DNA of 64,000 bases from UMGS1370 sp046957575 (lineage in GTDB: Bacteria; Bacillota; Clostridia; Lachnospirales; Lachnospiraceae), in contig JBKUOG010000005.1 in assembly GCA_046957575.1 (NCBI GenBank), positions 73,257 through 137,256 of the forward strand. Reading direction: 5' to 3'. The translations under genes and the position numbers were made by a program. The notes beneath the pieces were generated by a model. That model was not told where the DNA came from. It saw only the letters and a program-made list of their open reading frames with translations, and searched no databases. The first letter of the stretch is position 1; every line of letters starts with the position of its first letter. Shown one piece after another: positions 33,261 to 42,661 of the stretch.

Positions 33261-34396
33261 ACTCTAATGCAAATGCTCTCGGCATTATTTTTCCTAATAG
33301 TTATGACAGTCTGGTACCGGAACTGGTAAGCGAGCGGCTGATGGCATCTATTCCATTTGCAGGCCGTTACCGTATGGTAGACTTTATTTTGTCCAGCATG
33401 GTAAACTGCGGTATTGACAATGTTTCCATTATTGTCCGCAAAAACTACCATTCTCTTATGGACCATTTAGGTTCCGGCCGCGCATGGGATCTGGTGCGTA
33501 AAAACGGCGGTCTCAATATTGTTCCGCCTTTTGCCGAGAAAACTGTAAAAGTATTTAACGGCCGCGTAGAAGCCCTGGCAAGCATTCTGGATTTTCTAAT
33601 TGACCAGAAAGAAAAGTATGTGATTATGTCGGATGCCAACATTGCTGTCAACTTTGATTTTAAAGCCATGCTGGATGCCCATATTGCAAGCGGTGCAGAC
33701 GTGACTGTCGCCTATAAATCAGAAGAACTTCCCAGAAGCGCTGTAGACAGCAAAAATGTGCACCAGGATTTATACTACACTCTGGATATTGAAAACGGGC
33801 ATGTAACCGAAATCAATATTAATGAAAAATCCAGCGGTATTCAGAATTTCTCCATGAATATCTATATTATAGAAAGAGAACTTCTGATTGAACAAATCCG
33901 CAATGCTTACGTGCATGGCTATGTATATTTTGAGCGCGACATTTTAGCTCCCCAGATCCATTCTTTAAATGTACAGGCATTTGAATTTACCGGATATACT
34001 GCCCGTATCTGTGATATAAAAGCTTACTTTGACGAAAACATGAAGCTGCTGAAGGAAGAAAATCTGGATGCATTATTTAGTCCAAGTCCCATTTATACCA
34101 AAATCCGCGATGACAATCCGACTCGCTATATCGCCGGGGCAAAGGCAAAAAATATCATGGCTGCTGATGGCTGCGTCATTGAAGGAGAAGTAGAAAACAG
34201 TATTCTGTTCCGCGGTGTCAAAGTCGCCAAAGGGGCAAAGGTAAAGAACTGCGTCCTCATGCAGGATACAGTCATCGAAGAAGGTGCAAAGGCAGAATAC
34301 CTGATTACCGACAAAAATGTTACCATCACTGCAGGCAAAGATGTAAAAGGGTCTGACACCTATCCATTCTATGTATTTAAGCATCAGGTGATTTAA
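33254..34396 (+). CDS. glgD: GlgD, regulatory subunit of ADP-glucose pyrophosphorylase
   Basis: A 380-residue GlgC paralogue with the degenerate N-terminus typical of GlgD (ALGIIFPNSYDSLVPELVSERLMASIPFAGRYRMVDFILS). The AGGQGSR catalytic loop is lost. Firmicutes GlgD forms a complex with GlgC and raises its activity. Start: ATG at 33254, coupled to glgC. Confidence 0.95.
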   Translation: MVNSNANALGIIFPNSYDSLVPELVSERLMASIPFAGRYRMVDFILSSMVNCGIDNVSIIVRKNYHSLMDHLGSGRAWDLVRKNGGLNIVPPFAEKTVKVFNGRVEALASILDFLIDQKEKYVIMSDANIAVNFDFKAMLDAHIASGADVTVAYKSEELPRSAVDSKNVHQDLYYTLDIENGHVTEININEKSSGIQNFSMNIYIIERELLIEQIRNAYVHGYVYFERDILAPQIHSLNVQAFEFTGYTARICDIKAYFDENMKLLKEENLDALFSPSPIYTKIRDDNPTRYIAGAKAKNIMAADGCVIEGEVENSILFRGVKVAKGAKVKNCVLMQDTVIEEGAKAEYLITDKNVTITAGKDVKGSDTYPFYVFKHQVI

Positions 34397-34471
34397 TGCC
34401 TCATGGCGTCAGGAGCTGGGCACACCTTTTTATCCTGCAGTCTTTGAATCTTAATTGCAAATGTGCAATTA

Positions 34472-34532
34472 AAAACGGGTATCAAACATGCCTGGAAACA
34501 AGTTTCCCACATGTCTGATACCCATTTTTCTT
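34472..34532. terminator. bidirectional terminator between glgD and the SIS gene
   Basis: GGGTATCA/ACATG arms pair with CATGT/TGATACCC around a loop (about 34478-34525), with ATTTTTC on the plus side and GTTTTTA on the minus side. Confidence 0.8.
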
Positions 34533-34546
34533 CAAGCGAACCGGTG

Positions 34547-35596
34547 CTATTTAATTACAATTGCCTGGGACAAATGTCTTGGAGTATCTGCATTTAATCC
34601 TTTCAGTTCTGCCAGGTAATATCCCATCAGTTGGCCAATGAATCCAATCATTGCTGCATTCTGAATGCTGTCATAGCCGTATCCCATGTCCAGCGTATAA
34701 TCTGCATCTGAAAAATCCTTAGAAGCAGTATTTCCAATTGCCAGAGTCACTGCGCCATACTCTTTCATCTGGGTCAGCAGCTTGGCGTCTCCGTCTGTGG
34801 TCTCTTCGTTGCCCAAAAGGATGATTAAAGTCTTATCGTCTACCAGGCTCATTGGTCCATGACGGTACTCTAAGGTATAGTAAGCTTCGGAATTGCTTAA
34901 GCTCATTTCTTTCATTTTGTTCATGCACTCATTGGCAATTCCGTAGTAAATCCCCTGTCCCAGAGTGATAAACAAATTTAATTCCGGATGATCTGCAACC
35001 AATCTTTTTGCCAGATCATCAGTGGCCTTTAAAAATTCTTCTGACTGAGCAGCATAATCTTTCATTGCCTCGATCTTCTCTTTCTTTCCGCCTGCATAAA
35101 ACGCCAGAATCGCAGACAGATAAATCATACTGGTAAAGGAGCGGGTCATAATCACGCTGTCCTCTGCAGTTTCTGGTGACAGAATCATATAATCATTATA
35201 CTCTGCACTGTTTGGATCGCAGGTAATGGCCAATGTCTTTACTCCGTCAAAGGTTCTCACCTTATCAATCGCCATGCGGACCTCAGTTGTATAGCTTTTT
35301 CTGGTAATGGGAAGCACCAGGACTTTCTTTCCATTTCCTACATAGGTCTCCGGGAAATAGTACAGTTCTGAACAGCACATTCCTTTTGCCGGAATCTTCG
35401 TGCAGGTGCCAAATGCATGGGCAGCAGCCTGAGCCAGATACAGGGAAGTGCCGCAGCCAGTAAAAATTAATTCATCATATTCCTCTGCAAATACCTGATC
35501 CAAAACCTTGTAAATCTCCTCTAATGTATCATTGACTGCCTGAAAAGATGCCGGCTGCCCATATATTTCCTTATAAGTCAGTTCACTATTTTTCAT
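34547..35596 (-). CDS. SIS-domain sugar isomerase/deaminase, AgaS-like
   Basis: 349 residues with two SIS domains (FTGCGTSLYLAQAAAHAF; FITLGQGIYYGIANECMNKMKEMSLSNSEAYYTLEYRHGPMSLVDDKTLII). This is the GlmS/AgaS-like group, which converts galactosamine-6-P or related ketose/aldose phosphates. Position at the end of an operon with a tagatose-bisphosphate-type aldolase suggests it makes tagatose-6-P from galactosamine-6-P (inference). Start: ATG after AGGAGGAAG. Confidence 0.82.
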   Translation of the reverse strand: MKNSELTYKEIYGQPASFQAVNDTLEEIYKVLDQVFAEEYDELIFTGCGTSLYLAQAAAHAFGTCTKIPAKGMCCSELYYFPETYVGNGKKVLVLPITRKSYTTEVRMAIDKVRTFDGVKTLAITCDPNSAEYNDYMILSPETAEDSVIMTRSFTSMIYLSAILAFYAGGKKEKIEAMKDYAAQSEEFLKATDDLAKRLVADHPELNLFITLGQGIYYGIANECMNKMKEMSLSNSEAYYTLEYRHGPMSLVDDKTLIILLGNEETTDGDAKLLTQMKEYGAVTLAIGNTASKDFSDADYTLDMGYGYDSIQNAAMIGFIGQLMGYYLAELKGLNADTPRHLSQAIVIK

Positions 35597-35613
35597 TGTA
35601 TCTTCCTCCTATC

Positions 35614-36468
35614 TTATGCCCGTCCGTTTGATCCGGCCAGACGAATAATCTTTCTTACATCTTCCTGAAGTTTTTCATTTGCATACTGGGACAGTTTCCA
35701 GGAATGGCCCTGATGGTTCATGGTCTTTAATCCTTCTTCATAGTGTTCTACATATTTGTAGCGGATTTCCGTACCAAAGTTGATCTTGGCAACCCCCAGC
35801 TTAATAGCATCTTTGATAATCTCTTCCTTCATGCCAGTACATCCATGGAGTACCAGCGGAATATCTGTAAATTTGCGCACTGCCTCAAGAATCTCCAGAT
35901 GAATATCCGGTTCTCCCTTATAATATCCATGAGCATTGCCAATGCCGATTGCCAAAGAGTCCGGTGTACACAAACTTAAGAACCTGCGGACTTCTTCCGG
36001 ATCCACAATGTTTTTATTTTCCATGGCAGCTCCCATGTTATCTAAACGCAGCAGTTCGCCGATCTCTGCTTCCACCGGCACTCCAAAGCACTTTGCCACT
36101 TCGATTACTTTATTGGTCATAGCTGCGTTTTCTTCTATTGGCTTTGTGGAGCCATCAATCATCAGAGAGGTAAAGCCCAGCTTTAATGCCTCCATACAGA
36201 TCTCAAATCCATCGCCATGGTCTAAGTGAATGGCTACCGGGACTGACACCTTATCTGCGCACCACTTGCACACATTTACAAACCAGTCATGACCAGAATA
36301 TGCGCCTGTGCTTACATAGTGGGCCAGCATAACCGGCGAACCCAGATCCTCTGCTGCCTTACAGATTGCCCAGATAATGTCATAATTACCGCCCTGGGTA
36401 TTGATAGCCGGAACTGCATAACCATTTTTTGATGCTTCAAGCAGCATCTCTTTACTTGTTGTTAACAT
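35614..36468 (-). CDS. class II ketose-bisphosphate aldolase (GatY/KbaY-like)
   Basis: A 284-residue zinc aldolase. Metal and catalytic residues are seen in AIHLDHGDGFE, VEAEIGELL, GIGNAHGYYKG and LVLHGCTGM, with GVAKINFGTEI at the phosphate site. It cleaves fructose- or tagatose-1,6-bisphosphate to triose phosphates. The neighbourhood favours tagatose-bisphosphate. Start: ATG after AGGAGG. Confidence 0.88.
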   Translation of the reverse strand: MLTTSKEMLLEASKNGYAVPAINTQGGNYDIIWAICKAAEDLGSPVMLAHYVSTGAYSGHDWFVNVCKWCADKVSVPVAIHLDHGDGFEICMEALKLGFTSLMIDGSTKPIEENAAMTNKVIEVAKCFGVPVEAEIGELLRLDNMGAAMENKNIVDPEEVRRFLSLCTPDSLAIGIGNAHGYYKGEPDIHLEILEAVRKFTDIPLVLHGCTGMKEEIIKDAIKLGVAKINFGTEIRYKYVEHYEEGLKTMNHQGHSWKLSQYANEKLQEDVRKIIRLAGSNGRA

Positions 36469-36514
36469 ATTTTTCCTCCTGTTTTTCTGACATCAGCATG
36501 CACTGATGCTGTCC

Positions 36515-37354
36515 TTACCCCTTTACTGCTCCTGCTACCAGGCCCTTTACCATATACTTCTGGAAGAAGAAGAATAAAAGAACCATTGGGAGTGTTCCTA
36601 CGATAGAAATTGTATTGATTAAAGACCAGTCATAGGATAATTCTCCTAAGTACCGGAGCGCTACACCTGCGGATAATGTACGTAAAGAATCTGTCTGAAT
36701 CAATGTCGATGCGTGGAGATAGTCATCCCAGGAAAGCAGGAATGCATAAATTCCTACTGCCAGCATACCAGGTTTGATCAAGGGCGCTACCACACGAAAC
36801 AGTATTTGAAAACGACCTGCCCCATCAATCTGCGCTGCTTCCTCTAATTCCACCGGAATCCCATCATAAAAACTGGACATCAGCATAATGGTAAACGGAA
36901 GCATGGACGCACCGACTGCAAAGATTAATCCGATTCTAGTATTGATCAAATGAATATCTCCCATTATTTTATATAAGGAAATCAAACGGCTGATAATAGG
37001 AAACATCTGGGCAGATGTAAAGGCTGCCACAATCCATCCATTCCATTTAAAATGAAACCTGGACAGCGCATAACCAGACATAATTGCAATAATAGTCGTC
37101 ATCAGAGCTGCACCGCCGGCAACCAGAAAATTATTCTTGTAGTAAACAAAAAATTCATTATTCTTCGTAAATAAGTCAATATAACTTTGTATGGTCGGCG
37201 CTTTTGGAATTAAGGTAGGCGGAAACTTATACGCCTCCATATTGGTCTTAAAAGATGTCAGCAATACCCACAAAAGCGGGAACAGCAGGAACAAAAGAAT
37301 CAGTGCCAAAACCACATATTTTACAATATTGCCGATTAACCGATTTCGTTTCAT
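36515..37354 (-). CDS. carbohydrate ABC transporter permease, MalG type
   Basis: 279 residues, six membrane segments, and the EAA loop EEAAQIDGAGRFQILFRVVAPL. It ends in QKYMVKGLVAGAVKG, typical of MalG-like CUT1 permeases. It pairs with the MalF-type permease 17 bases upstream. No ATPase gene is in the locus. Start: ATG after GGGGGAAA. Confidence 0.92.
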   Translation of the reverse strand: MKRNRLIGNIVKYVVLALILLFLLFPLLWVLLTSFKTNMEAYKFPPTLIPKAPTIQSYIDLFTKNNEFFVYYKNNFLVAGGAALMTTIIAIMSGYALSRFHFKWNGWIVAAFTSAQMFPIISRLISLYKIMGDIHLINTRIGLIFAVGASMLPFTIMLMSSFYDGIPVELEEAAQIDGAGRFQILFRVVAPLIKPGMLAVGIYAFLLSWDDYLHASTLIQTDSLRTLSAGVALRYLGELSYDWSLINTISIVGTLPMVLLFFFFQKYMVKGLVAGAVKG

Positions 37355-37371
37355 CTTATGTTTCCCCCTTC

Positions 37372-38292
37372 CTATACATCTGACTCTTTAAAGATCCGGT
37401 TGTAGAAGAACACTACAACAACCATCATCAGCATCCATACAGTTGTTACTGCTGCTCCGGATCCAAAGTTATTGGAAACAAATGCCTCCCTGTAACTTAA
37501 AATTGCCATAGTAGTCGTAGAATTGTTGGGGCCTCCTCCTGTCATAGTCCAGAACAGCGGGAACTGTTTAAAGTTCTCAATAATGGACATGGACACCGTT
37601 ACTTTAATTACGCTCTTCATATAAGGCATGGTAATACGGAAAAATCTCTGCACAGAATTTGCACCGTCAATTTTTGCCGCCTCCAGCATATCCTCCGGAA
37701 CATTGGCAAGACCTGCAAGAAGAAGCAGGGTTGCTAACGGAATCTGTTTCCACAGCGCTGCTATGGAAACACCCAGCATTGCCGTTGCCGGATTATTTAA
37801 AATTGCAAAATCCGTAACTTTCCCTCCGGTAAGAACGCCTACAATGTATTTTACCAGTCCATACTGGGGCTGGAACATCCACAGCCACACCAGACCAGAA
37901 ATAATGGTCGGAACCACCCAGGGAACCATCATAATGCTTCTTATAAAACGGGACGCCTTTATATTGCTGTTTAAAACCAGCGCTAATGCCATTCCAAGAA
38001 CAAACTGTGCCACTACGACTCCAAATACAAATACCAGAGTATTAATCATGGACGGAACCAGTTTTCCGTTGGAAAACAGCTTGGTATAGTTGGCAAAATT
38101 ATTCCATACTCCCGGTTCCCCCGAAATAATATTGCGCACCCGATAGTCGAAAAAACTTCGATAGATAGAATCCACTACTGGTATTAAAATAAACATGGTT
38201 GTTGTGATAATTGCAGGAAGCAGCAGCATCAGTGAAAACATCTTATCTGCTGTATGTCTCTTTAACTTAAAACTTCTCCCCTCTGTGTTCAA
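37372..38292 (-). CDS. carbohydrate ABC transporter permease, MalF type
   Basis: 306 residues with six membrane segments and the EAA loop (LEAAKIDGANSVQRFFRITMPYM). It starts at TTG, supported by AGGAGGAAG. It works with the MalG-type permease and the lipoprotein at 39839. Confidence 0.92.
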   Translation of the reverse strand: MNTEGRSFKLKRHTADKMFSLMLLLPAIITTTMFILIPVVDSIYRSFFDYRVRNIISGEPGVWNNFANYTKLFSNGKLVPSMINTLVFVFGVVVAQFVLGMALALVLNSNIKASRFIRSIMMVPWVVPTIISGLVWLWMFQPQYGLVKYIVGVLTGGKVTDFAILNNPATAMLGVSIAALWKQIPLATLLLLAGLANVPEDMLEAAKIDGANSVQRFFRITMPYMKSVIKVTVSMSIIENFKQFPLFWTMTGGGPNNSTTTMAILSYREAFVSNNFGSGAAVTTVWMLMMVVVVFFYNRIFKESDV

Positions 38293-38321
38293 AACGCTTC
38301 CTCCTCTCCCGCCTGATTTTA

Positions 38322-39746
38322 TTACTTATTCTCATTATAAACATGAAGTCCCGGTCCCCATACTCCTGCCAGGTCCTTTTGCCCGCCTCCTAACACCGGT
38401 TCTCTGCTTCCGTCAATCTCCGGATTCGCATAACGCAGAAACCACTGATCCATCTGGCATTTCATTGTCTGAATAAAATTCTGGTATTCTTCTTTATCCA
38501 TCAGGTTCTCATCCTCATTGGGATCCTTTCTCAAGTCGTAAAACTCATCCGGTCCAAACGGATATCTATGAATATACTTATATTCTTTGCTCCGAATCAT
38601 TCTGGCTGGTCCGTACTCATCAAATACAACTACTGTCTTTTCTTCGTCTGTTTCCTCTCCCTTTAAAGATTTTAAAAAACTCTTTCCGGGAAGTCCCTCT
38701 GCTTCCGGATTTTCTATTCCCAAATAATCCAGAAGTGTGGGCATAAAATCATATCCGCTGCACATATCTTCGCAGACTCTGCCTTCCTGCAAATGTCCTG
38801 GATGACTGACAATAAATGGTACTTTCACAGAAGAATCATAAAGATTTAAAGGAAACGTCCCATTGCCTTTTCCCCAGATACCATGATGTCCGCAGTTAAA
38901 TCCATTGTCGCTGGAAAAGATAACCAATGTATTTTCAGTAAGACCTTCTTGTTCTAACTTATCTAATAGTCTTCCCACATTGGCATCCATGGCGGTTACT
39001 GCTGCGAAATATCCGATCAAGCTTTCTCTTGGCCTGTCATATCCGGAAATCACTCCCAGTTTTGCCCATGGATGAGGTTCTCTCTGGGGACAGCTTTTAA
39101 ATTCACAGTCTTTATAGAGATCCATATATTCCTTTGGATGGCAGTCAATCCATGGAGAATGGGGGGCAGTATAATGAACGCTCAAGTAAAATGGATGTTC
39201 CTTATGCTTTTCCCTGTCAATAAACTGCAATGCTTCATCTGTAATGACATCTGTAATATACTCTTTTTCTTCTACATACTTTCCGTCCCGAATCATAGGC
39301 GCATTGTAATATGGGCCGCCGCCTTTCTGATGGGTATACCAGAAATCAAATCCCTTTTGAGGATGAACTCCATCTCCTAAATGCCATTTTCCGCTAAGTC
39401 CGCATATATATCCGTTTGCCGCTAAAATATCCGTATAACCCGTCTGCCCTTTTAAGTATTCGATGGCTGTCTGGGCGGATCCCCCGTTGCCCCCGCACAA
39501 ATAATCGTGGACGCCATGCTGTGATGGAATCCTGCCTGTCATCAAAGACGCTCTGGCCGGAGAACACACCGGAGATACGCAAAAGAAATTCTCAAATCTA
39601 ATCCCCCGTTCTGCTAAACGATCCAAATTAGGTGTATGTATCTCCTTATTTCCATAACATCCCAATGACCAATACCCCTGATCATCTGTCAGAATAAATA
39701 CTATGTTGGGATGTCTGAAAGCATTTTTATTCTTTTCTCTATCCAT
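38322..39746 (-). CDS. Cys-type sulfatase
   Basis: A 474-residue type I sulfatase. N-terminal metal motif FILTDDQGYWSLGCYG, formylglycine motif C61-S-P-A-R65, LCGLSGKWHLGD, and second metal site SSDNGFNCGHHG. No signal peptide, so cytoplasmic. It lies between the binding-protein and permease genes, so its substrate is the sugar this importer brings in, probably a sulfated hexosamine (inference). Start: ATG after GGGGAGAG. Confidence 0.9.
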   Translation of the reverse strand: MDREKNKNAFRHPNIVFILTDDQGYWSLGCYGNKEIHTPNLDRLAERGIRFENFFCVSPVCSPARASLMTGRIPSQHGVHDYLCGGNGGSAQTAIEYLKGQTGYTDILAANGYICGLSGKWHLGDGVHPQKGFDFWYTHQKGGGPYYNAPMIRDGKYVEEKEYITDVITDEALQFIDREKHKEHPFYLSVHYTAPHSPWIDCHPKEYMDLYKDCEFKSCPQREPHPWAKLGVISGYDRPRESLIGYFAAVTAMDANVGRLLDKLEQEGLTENTLVIFSSDNGFNCGHHGIWGKGNGTFPLNLYDSSVKVPFIVSHPGHLQEGRVCEDMCSGYDFMPTLLDYLGIENPEAEGLPGKSFLKSLKGEETDEEKTVVVFDEYGPARMIRSKEYKYIHRYPFGPDEFYDLRKDPNEDENLMDKEEYQNFIQTMKCQMDQWFLRYANPEIDGSREPVLGGGQKDLAGVWGPGLHVYNENK

Positions 39747-39838
39747 AACTCTCCCCTGCTGTCTTTCTCTTCTCCTGCATCCTGTCTGCTTCTCTTATTT
39801 TTAAGGGGCGGGATTTTATCCCGCCCAAATCAGAATCC

Positions 39839-41188
39839 CTATGGCAGAAGCGGCTGTACAGTGCTCTTAAAGTTTTCAATTGCGGCTGCTACATCTTCTT
39901 TTCCTACTGTTACTGCCTGACCCAATGCACACAGCTCTAAGTTAAAATCAGACAGGGTTGGGAACTGGTACACTGGAACCGCCTTTTCTACAGCGCCCTG
40001 GCCGCCCTTTAAAAATTCGCTGTTTACAACTGCATCCATATTTTCCATTGCCTTCTTGGCAGGATAAGCAGGTGCAATGTTGGCGATATAATCATTTAAT
40101 ACTTCTGGAGTAATCACATACTCAATAAATTTTTTTACAGCATCCACTCTTTCCGGACCATTATCTACTGCTACAAAGCAATGAGACTGCAGGGTAGAAG
40201 CGCCTTCTCCAGAACCACCGGACAGCGGCATTGCAGTTGCTGCGAAATTCTCTACTTCCGGATTAATGGATTTTGCTCCGTTATATCCCCAGGTATTGTC
40301 ATAATACATTGCAACCTGTCCCAGAGCAAATAAATTCCTTAAATCTTTAGGCTTGCAGTTCTGCGGATTGTAGCCCAGTTCATCTAACTGCTGCAGCATG
40401 TTCATTGCATCGGTAAATCCCTGATTGTCTACATTAAACTGATTGTTCTCATCAAATACAGTTCCGCCGAATGTCTGTGCAAAAGACTGAATAGAAGAAC
40501 CAATTACAATCACAGAAGCTGTCGGCTGTCCAAACGGATATACCTTATTTCCATCCTCTGTAGTAAGAGCCGCCAGTTTCGGTGCAATCTCCAACATCTT
40601 CTCATAAGTTTTAGGCGGATTTTCCGGATCCAGTCCTGCCTTCTCAAATAAGTCCTTGTTATAGAACAATACAAATGGAGATACGTAAAGCGGAGCGCCG
40701 TAAACCTTTCCATCTACCGAATGGGCCTCCAGAATATTGGGATAATAATCTGCCAGAAATTCCGGGCTTAATACTTCATCCATAGGTGCCGCCAGTCCTG
40801 CATCTACCAGTGCCGGAATCCAGATCATCTCACTGAAAATGGCATCTACCTTATCTCCGCCGCCAGCCATATTGATTACCTGGTTTAAAATCTCTCCATA
40901 AGGAGCAGAAACCCACTCGATCTTAATATTCGGATACTTTGCTTCAAATCCTTCTTTAACATCTGCCCAGAACGTATCATACCCTGCTTCCAGAATTGCA
41001 TAATTTGCAATCTTTAATGTAATCTCTTCTCCGGATGCTGTCTCACTTCCTCCTTCCGCCTTTGCAGCTTCTGTGACGCCATCACCTGCAGCCGCTTTCG
41101 TCGTACTTTCTCCTCCGCCTCCGGAACATGCTGTGGTGACTGCCATTGCAGCCGCTAATCCCAGTGCCAGTAATCCTTTTTTCTTCAT
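39839..41188 (-). CDS. sugar-binding lipoprotein of the second importer
   Basis: 449 residues. The lipoprotein signal is MKKKGLLALGLAAAMAVTTAC with lipid attachment at Cys21, followed by a Gly/Glu-rich linker and a type 1 extracellular binding domain (VDAIFSEMIWIPALVDAGLAAPMDEV). It is first in the operon and is preceded by two LacI-type operator sites and a possible promoter. Start: ATG after GAGGAAGG. Confidence 0.92.
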   Translation of the reverse strand: MKKKGLLALGLAAAMAVTTACSGGGGESTTKAAAGDGVTEAAKAEGGSETASGEEITLKIANYAILEAGYDTFWADVKEGFEAKYPNIKIEWVSAPYGEILNQVINMAGGGDKVDAIFSEMIWIPALVDAGLAAPMDEVLSPEFLADYYPNILEAHSVDGKVYGAPLYVSPFVLFYNKDLFEKAGLDPENPPKTYEKMLEIAPKLAALTTEDGNKVYPFGQPTASVIVIGSSIQSFAQTFGGTVFDENNQFNVDNQGFTDAMNMLQQLDELGYNPQNCKPKDLRNLFALGQVAMYYDNTWGYNGAKSINPEVENFAATAMPLSGGSGEGASTLQSHCFVAVDNGPERVDAVKKFIEYVITPEVLNDYIANIAPAYPAKKAMENMDAVVNSEFLKGGQGAVEKAVPVYQFPTLSDFNLELCALGQAVTVGKEDVAAAIENFKSTVQPLLP

Positions 41189-41279
41189 AACCCTTCCTCG
41201 CTTTCTTGTTTTGTGTTATAGTGCCAGGGGAAAAAGTATTTTTCCCAGTAGTGCTTCTGGTTTATAAAGCCCTGTATCA

Positions 41280-41291
41280 ATACGAGTGTAT
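41280..41291 (-). promoter_or_regulatory. LacI operator, promoter-distal site of binding-protein operon
   Basis: ATACGAGTGTAT on the plus strand, exactly the reverse complement of 41307-41318. It lies downstream of the predicted promoter, about 90 bases ahead of the gene. Confidence 0.65.
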
Positions 41292-41304
41292 GTTGCTTTT
41301 CTCT

Positions 41305-41346
41305 GTATACACTCGTATGTATTATCAAGATAAATAACTGCTGCAA
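41305..41346 (-). promoter_or_regulatory. promoter and LacI operator of binding-protein operon
   Basis: On the minus strand TTGCAG (41346-41341), a 16-base spacer and TAATAC (41324-41319). The operator GTATACACTCGTATGTA (41305-41321) overlaps the -10/start region, as expected for repression. Confidence 0.6.
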
Positions 41347-41379
41347 AACAGATTGGGGACCTGCCTTACAGCAGCTGCT

Positions 41380-42396
41380 TTATTTCTTTGTGCTGTCTCT
41401 CTCTATCAGTGTAGTATCAAAATCCACATTGTCCGGCTGATTTCCTCCTATCATCTGGGTCAGCATATCAATCGCCGTCTTTGCAATCTCTGCTTTTTTC
41501 AGACTGATAGTGCTCAGTTTCGGGGAACAAAAGCGGCTGATGCTGGAATCATCAAACCCTATCACTTTTATTTCTTCCGGAACCCGAAATCCGATCTGCA
41601 CTGCTGCTGTCATAGCAATGCAGGCAATCATGTCATTTCTGCCAAATATTCCATCTACCTGGGAACCGGTGCGCAGTCTGCGCCTGACATTCTCTTCCAG
41701 TTCCTCCTGACTTTTGCATCCGCAGATAATGTTCTCCGGTCCTATCAAAAATCCATTGGCCTCCATCTCATCCACAAATCCGCTGAATCTCATATCATCC
41801 GGCGGACTGATATGACCTCTGGCACTGATGCGGTCGATATAAATCATATTCCTGCATCCTTTCTGAATTAGATGGCCGACTGCCGATCTGGCACCTGTAT
41901 AAAGTCCTGTCCCCAGATACGAAGCTTTCTCAATCGCCTTTTGATGGCGGAGACGTCTGAATACTACCACAGGAATCCCTGCCTGGGTAAACTTTTCTAC
42001 ATACTCCTGCGGAAAACTGGCGGAACTGACAATAATGCCGTCATACTGCCTGCTGATAACCTGAGAGATAAACTCTTCTGTATTGCGGTTTGCGCAAAGA
42101 GAAATCAGATAGCCGGAATCATATGCATACTTATCCATCTCACTGACAATACTGGAAAAATATTCATTGGTAATGTGATCCGCAATAAACAGAATCTGGT
42201 TGCTCTGCTTGCCTTTTAATGCTCTGGCAATGTTATTGGGACGGTAATTTAAAAGCCTGACCGCCTCTTCTACCCTCTTGCGCTTATCCATCGCAACATA
42301 ACGGTTGTTGTTAATCACATACGAAACAACTGTCTCACTGACTCCCGCCATCTTTGCTACATCTGCGCGGGTAACCCGCTCCTTGCCCTCTGCCAT
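41380..42396 (-). CDS. LacI-family transcriptional repressor
   Basis: 338 residues. N-terminal helix-turn-helix RADVAKMAGVSETVVSYVINNNRYV with the hinge helix NNIARALKGKQ, then a periplasmic-binding-like effector domain (DGIIVSSASFPQEYV, VIGFDDSSISRFCSPKLSTISL). It should bind the TACACTCGTATGTA-like sites seen ahead of itself and three neighbouring units, and release on binding a sugar or sugar phosphate. ATG at 42396 has AAGGAG 8 bases upstream; the GTG three codons earlier overlaps that site. Confidence 0.92.
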   Translation of the reverse strand: MAEGKERVTRADVAKMAGVSETVVSYVINNNRYVAMDKRKRVEEAVRLLNYRPNNIARALKGKQSNQILFIADHITNEYFSSIVSEMDKYAYDSGYLISLCANRNTEEFISQVISRQYDGIIVSSASFPQEYVEKFTQAGIPVVVFRRLRHQKAIEKASYLGTGLYTGARSAVGHLIQKGCRNMIYIDRISARGHISPPDDMRFSGFVDEMEANGFLIGPENIICGCKSQEELEENVRRRLRTGSQVDGIFGRNDMIACIAMTAAVQIGFRVPEEIKVIGFDDSSISRFCSPKLSTISLKKAEIAKTAIDMLTQMIGGNQPDNVDFDTTLIERDSTKK

Positions 42397-42428
42397 ACTA
42401 GCCACTCCTTACTTTCTGCAGCCAATGT

Positions 42429-42480
42429 GTACACTCGTATGTACTATCTAAATAGTACAACAGTTATCAGGCAATGTCAA
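42429..42480 (-). promoter_or_regulatory. autoregulated promoter of the lacI-type gene
   Basis: On the minus strand TTGACA (42480-42475), 17 bases, TACTAT (42457-42452). The near-palindromic operator GTACACTCGTATGTAC (42429-42444) starts 8 bases after the -10 box and covers the start point, so the repressor should control itself. Confidence 0.75.
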
Positions 42481-42510
42481 GTTGTTTTATAAGTTTTTCT
42501 ATAACTCAAT

Positions 42511-42661
42511 GCAACAGTTCAACCATGCGAAGAGTTAGACAGGAACAGACGCCCGAAACTTGTTTTCATAAGAATTTTCCTGTCTAACTCTTCATAGGGC
42601 AGACGCCTGGCGCTTCTTGTCCGCCACAGGCGGGCAAGAAGATGCATGTCTGAACTGTTAC
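42511..42661. mobile_element. 151-bp MITE-like element, copy A
   Basis: Ends are GCAACAGTTCAACCATG and CATGTCTGAACTGTTAC (imperfect terminal inverted repeats). Both flanks are AACTCAAT (42503-42510 and 42662-42669), an exact 8-bp target duplication. Inside are a 15-bp perfect stem (42531-42545 with 42577-42591) and a second hairpin of CTTCTTG/CAAGAAG type. It shares length, ends and layout with copy B in inverted orientation. It encodes no protein. Confidence 0.85.

Noticed and set aside
41280..41321. Two inverted ATACGAGTGTAT copies as a small transposon end pair
   Set aside because: The same motif recurs at three other promoters as single sites next to a LacI gene, which fits operators better.
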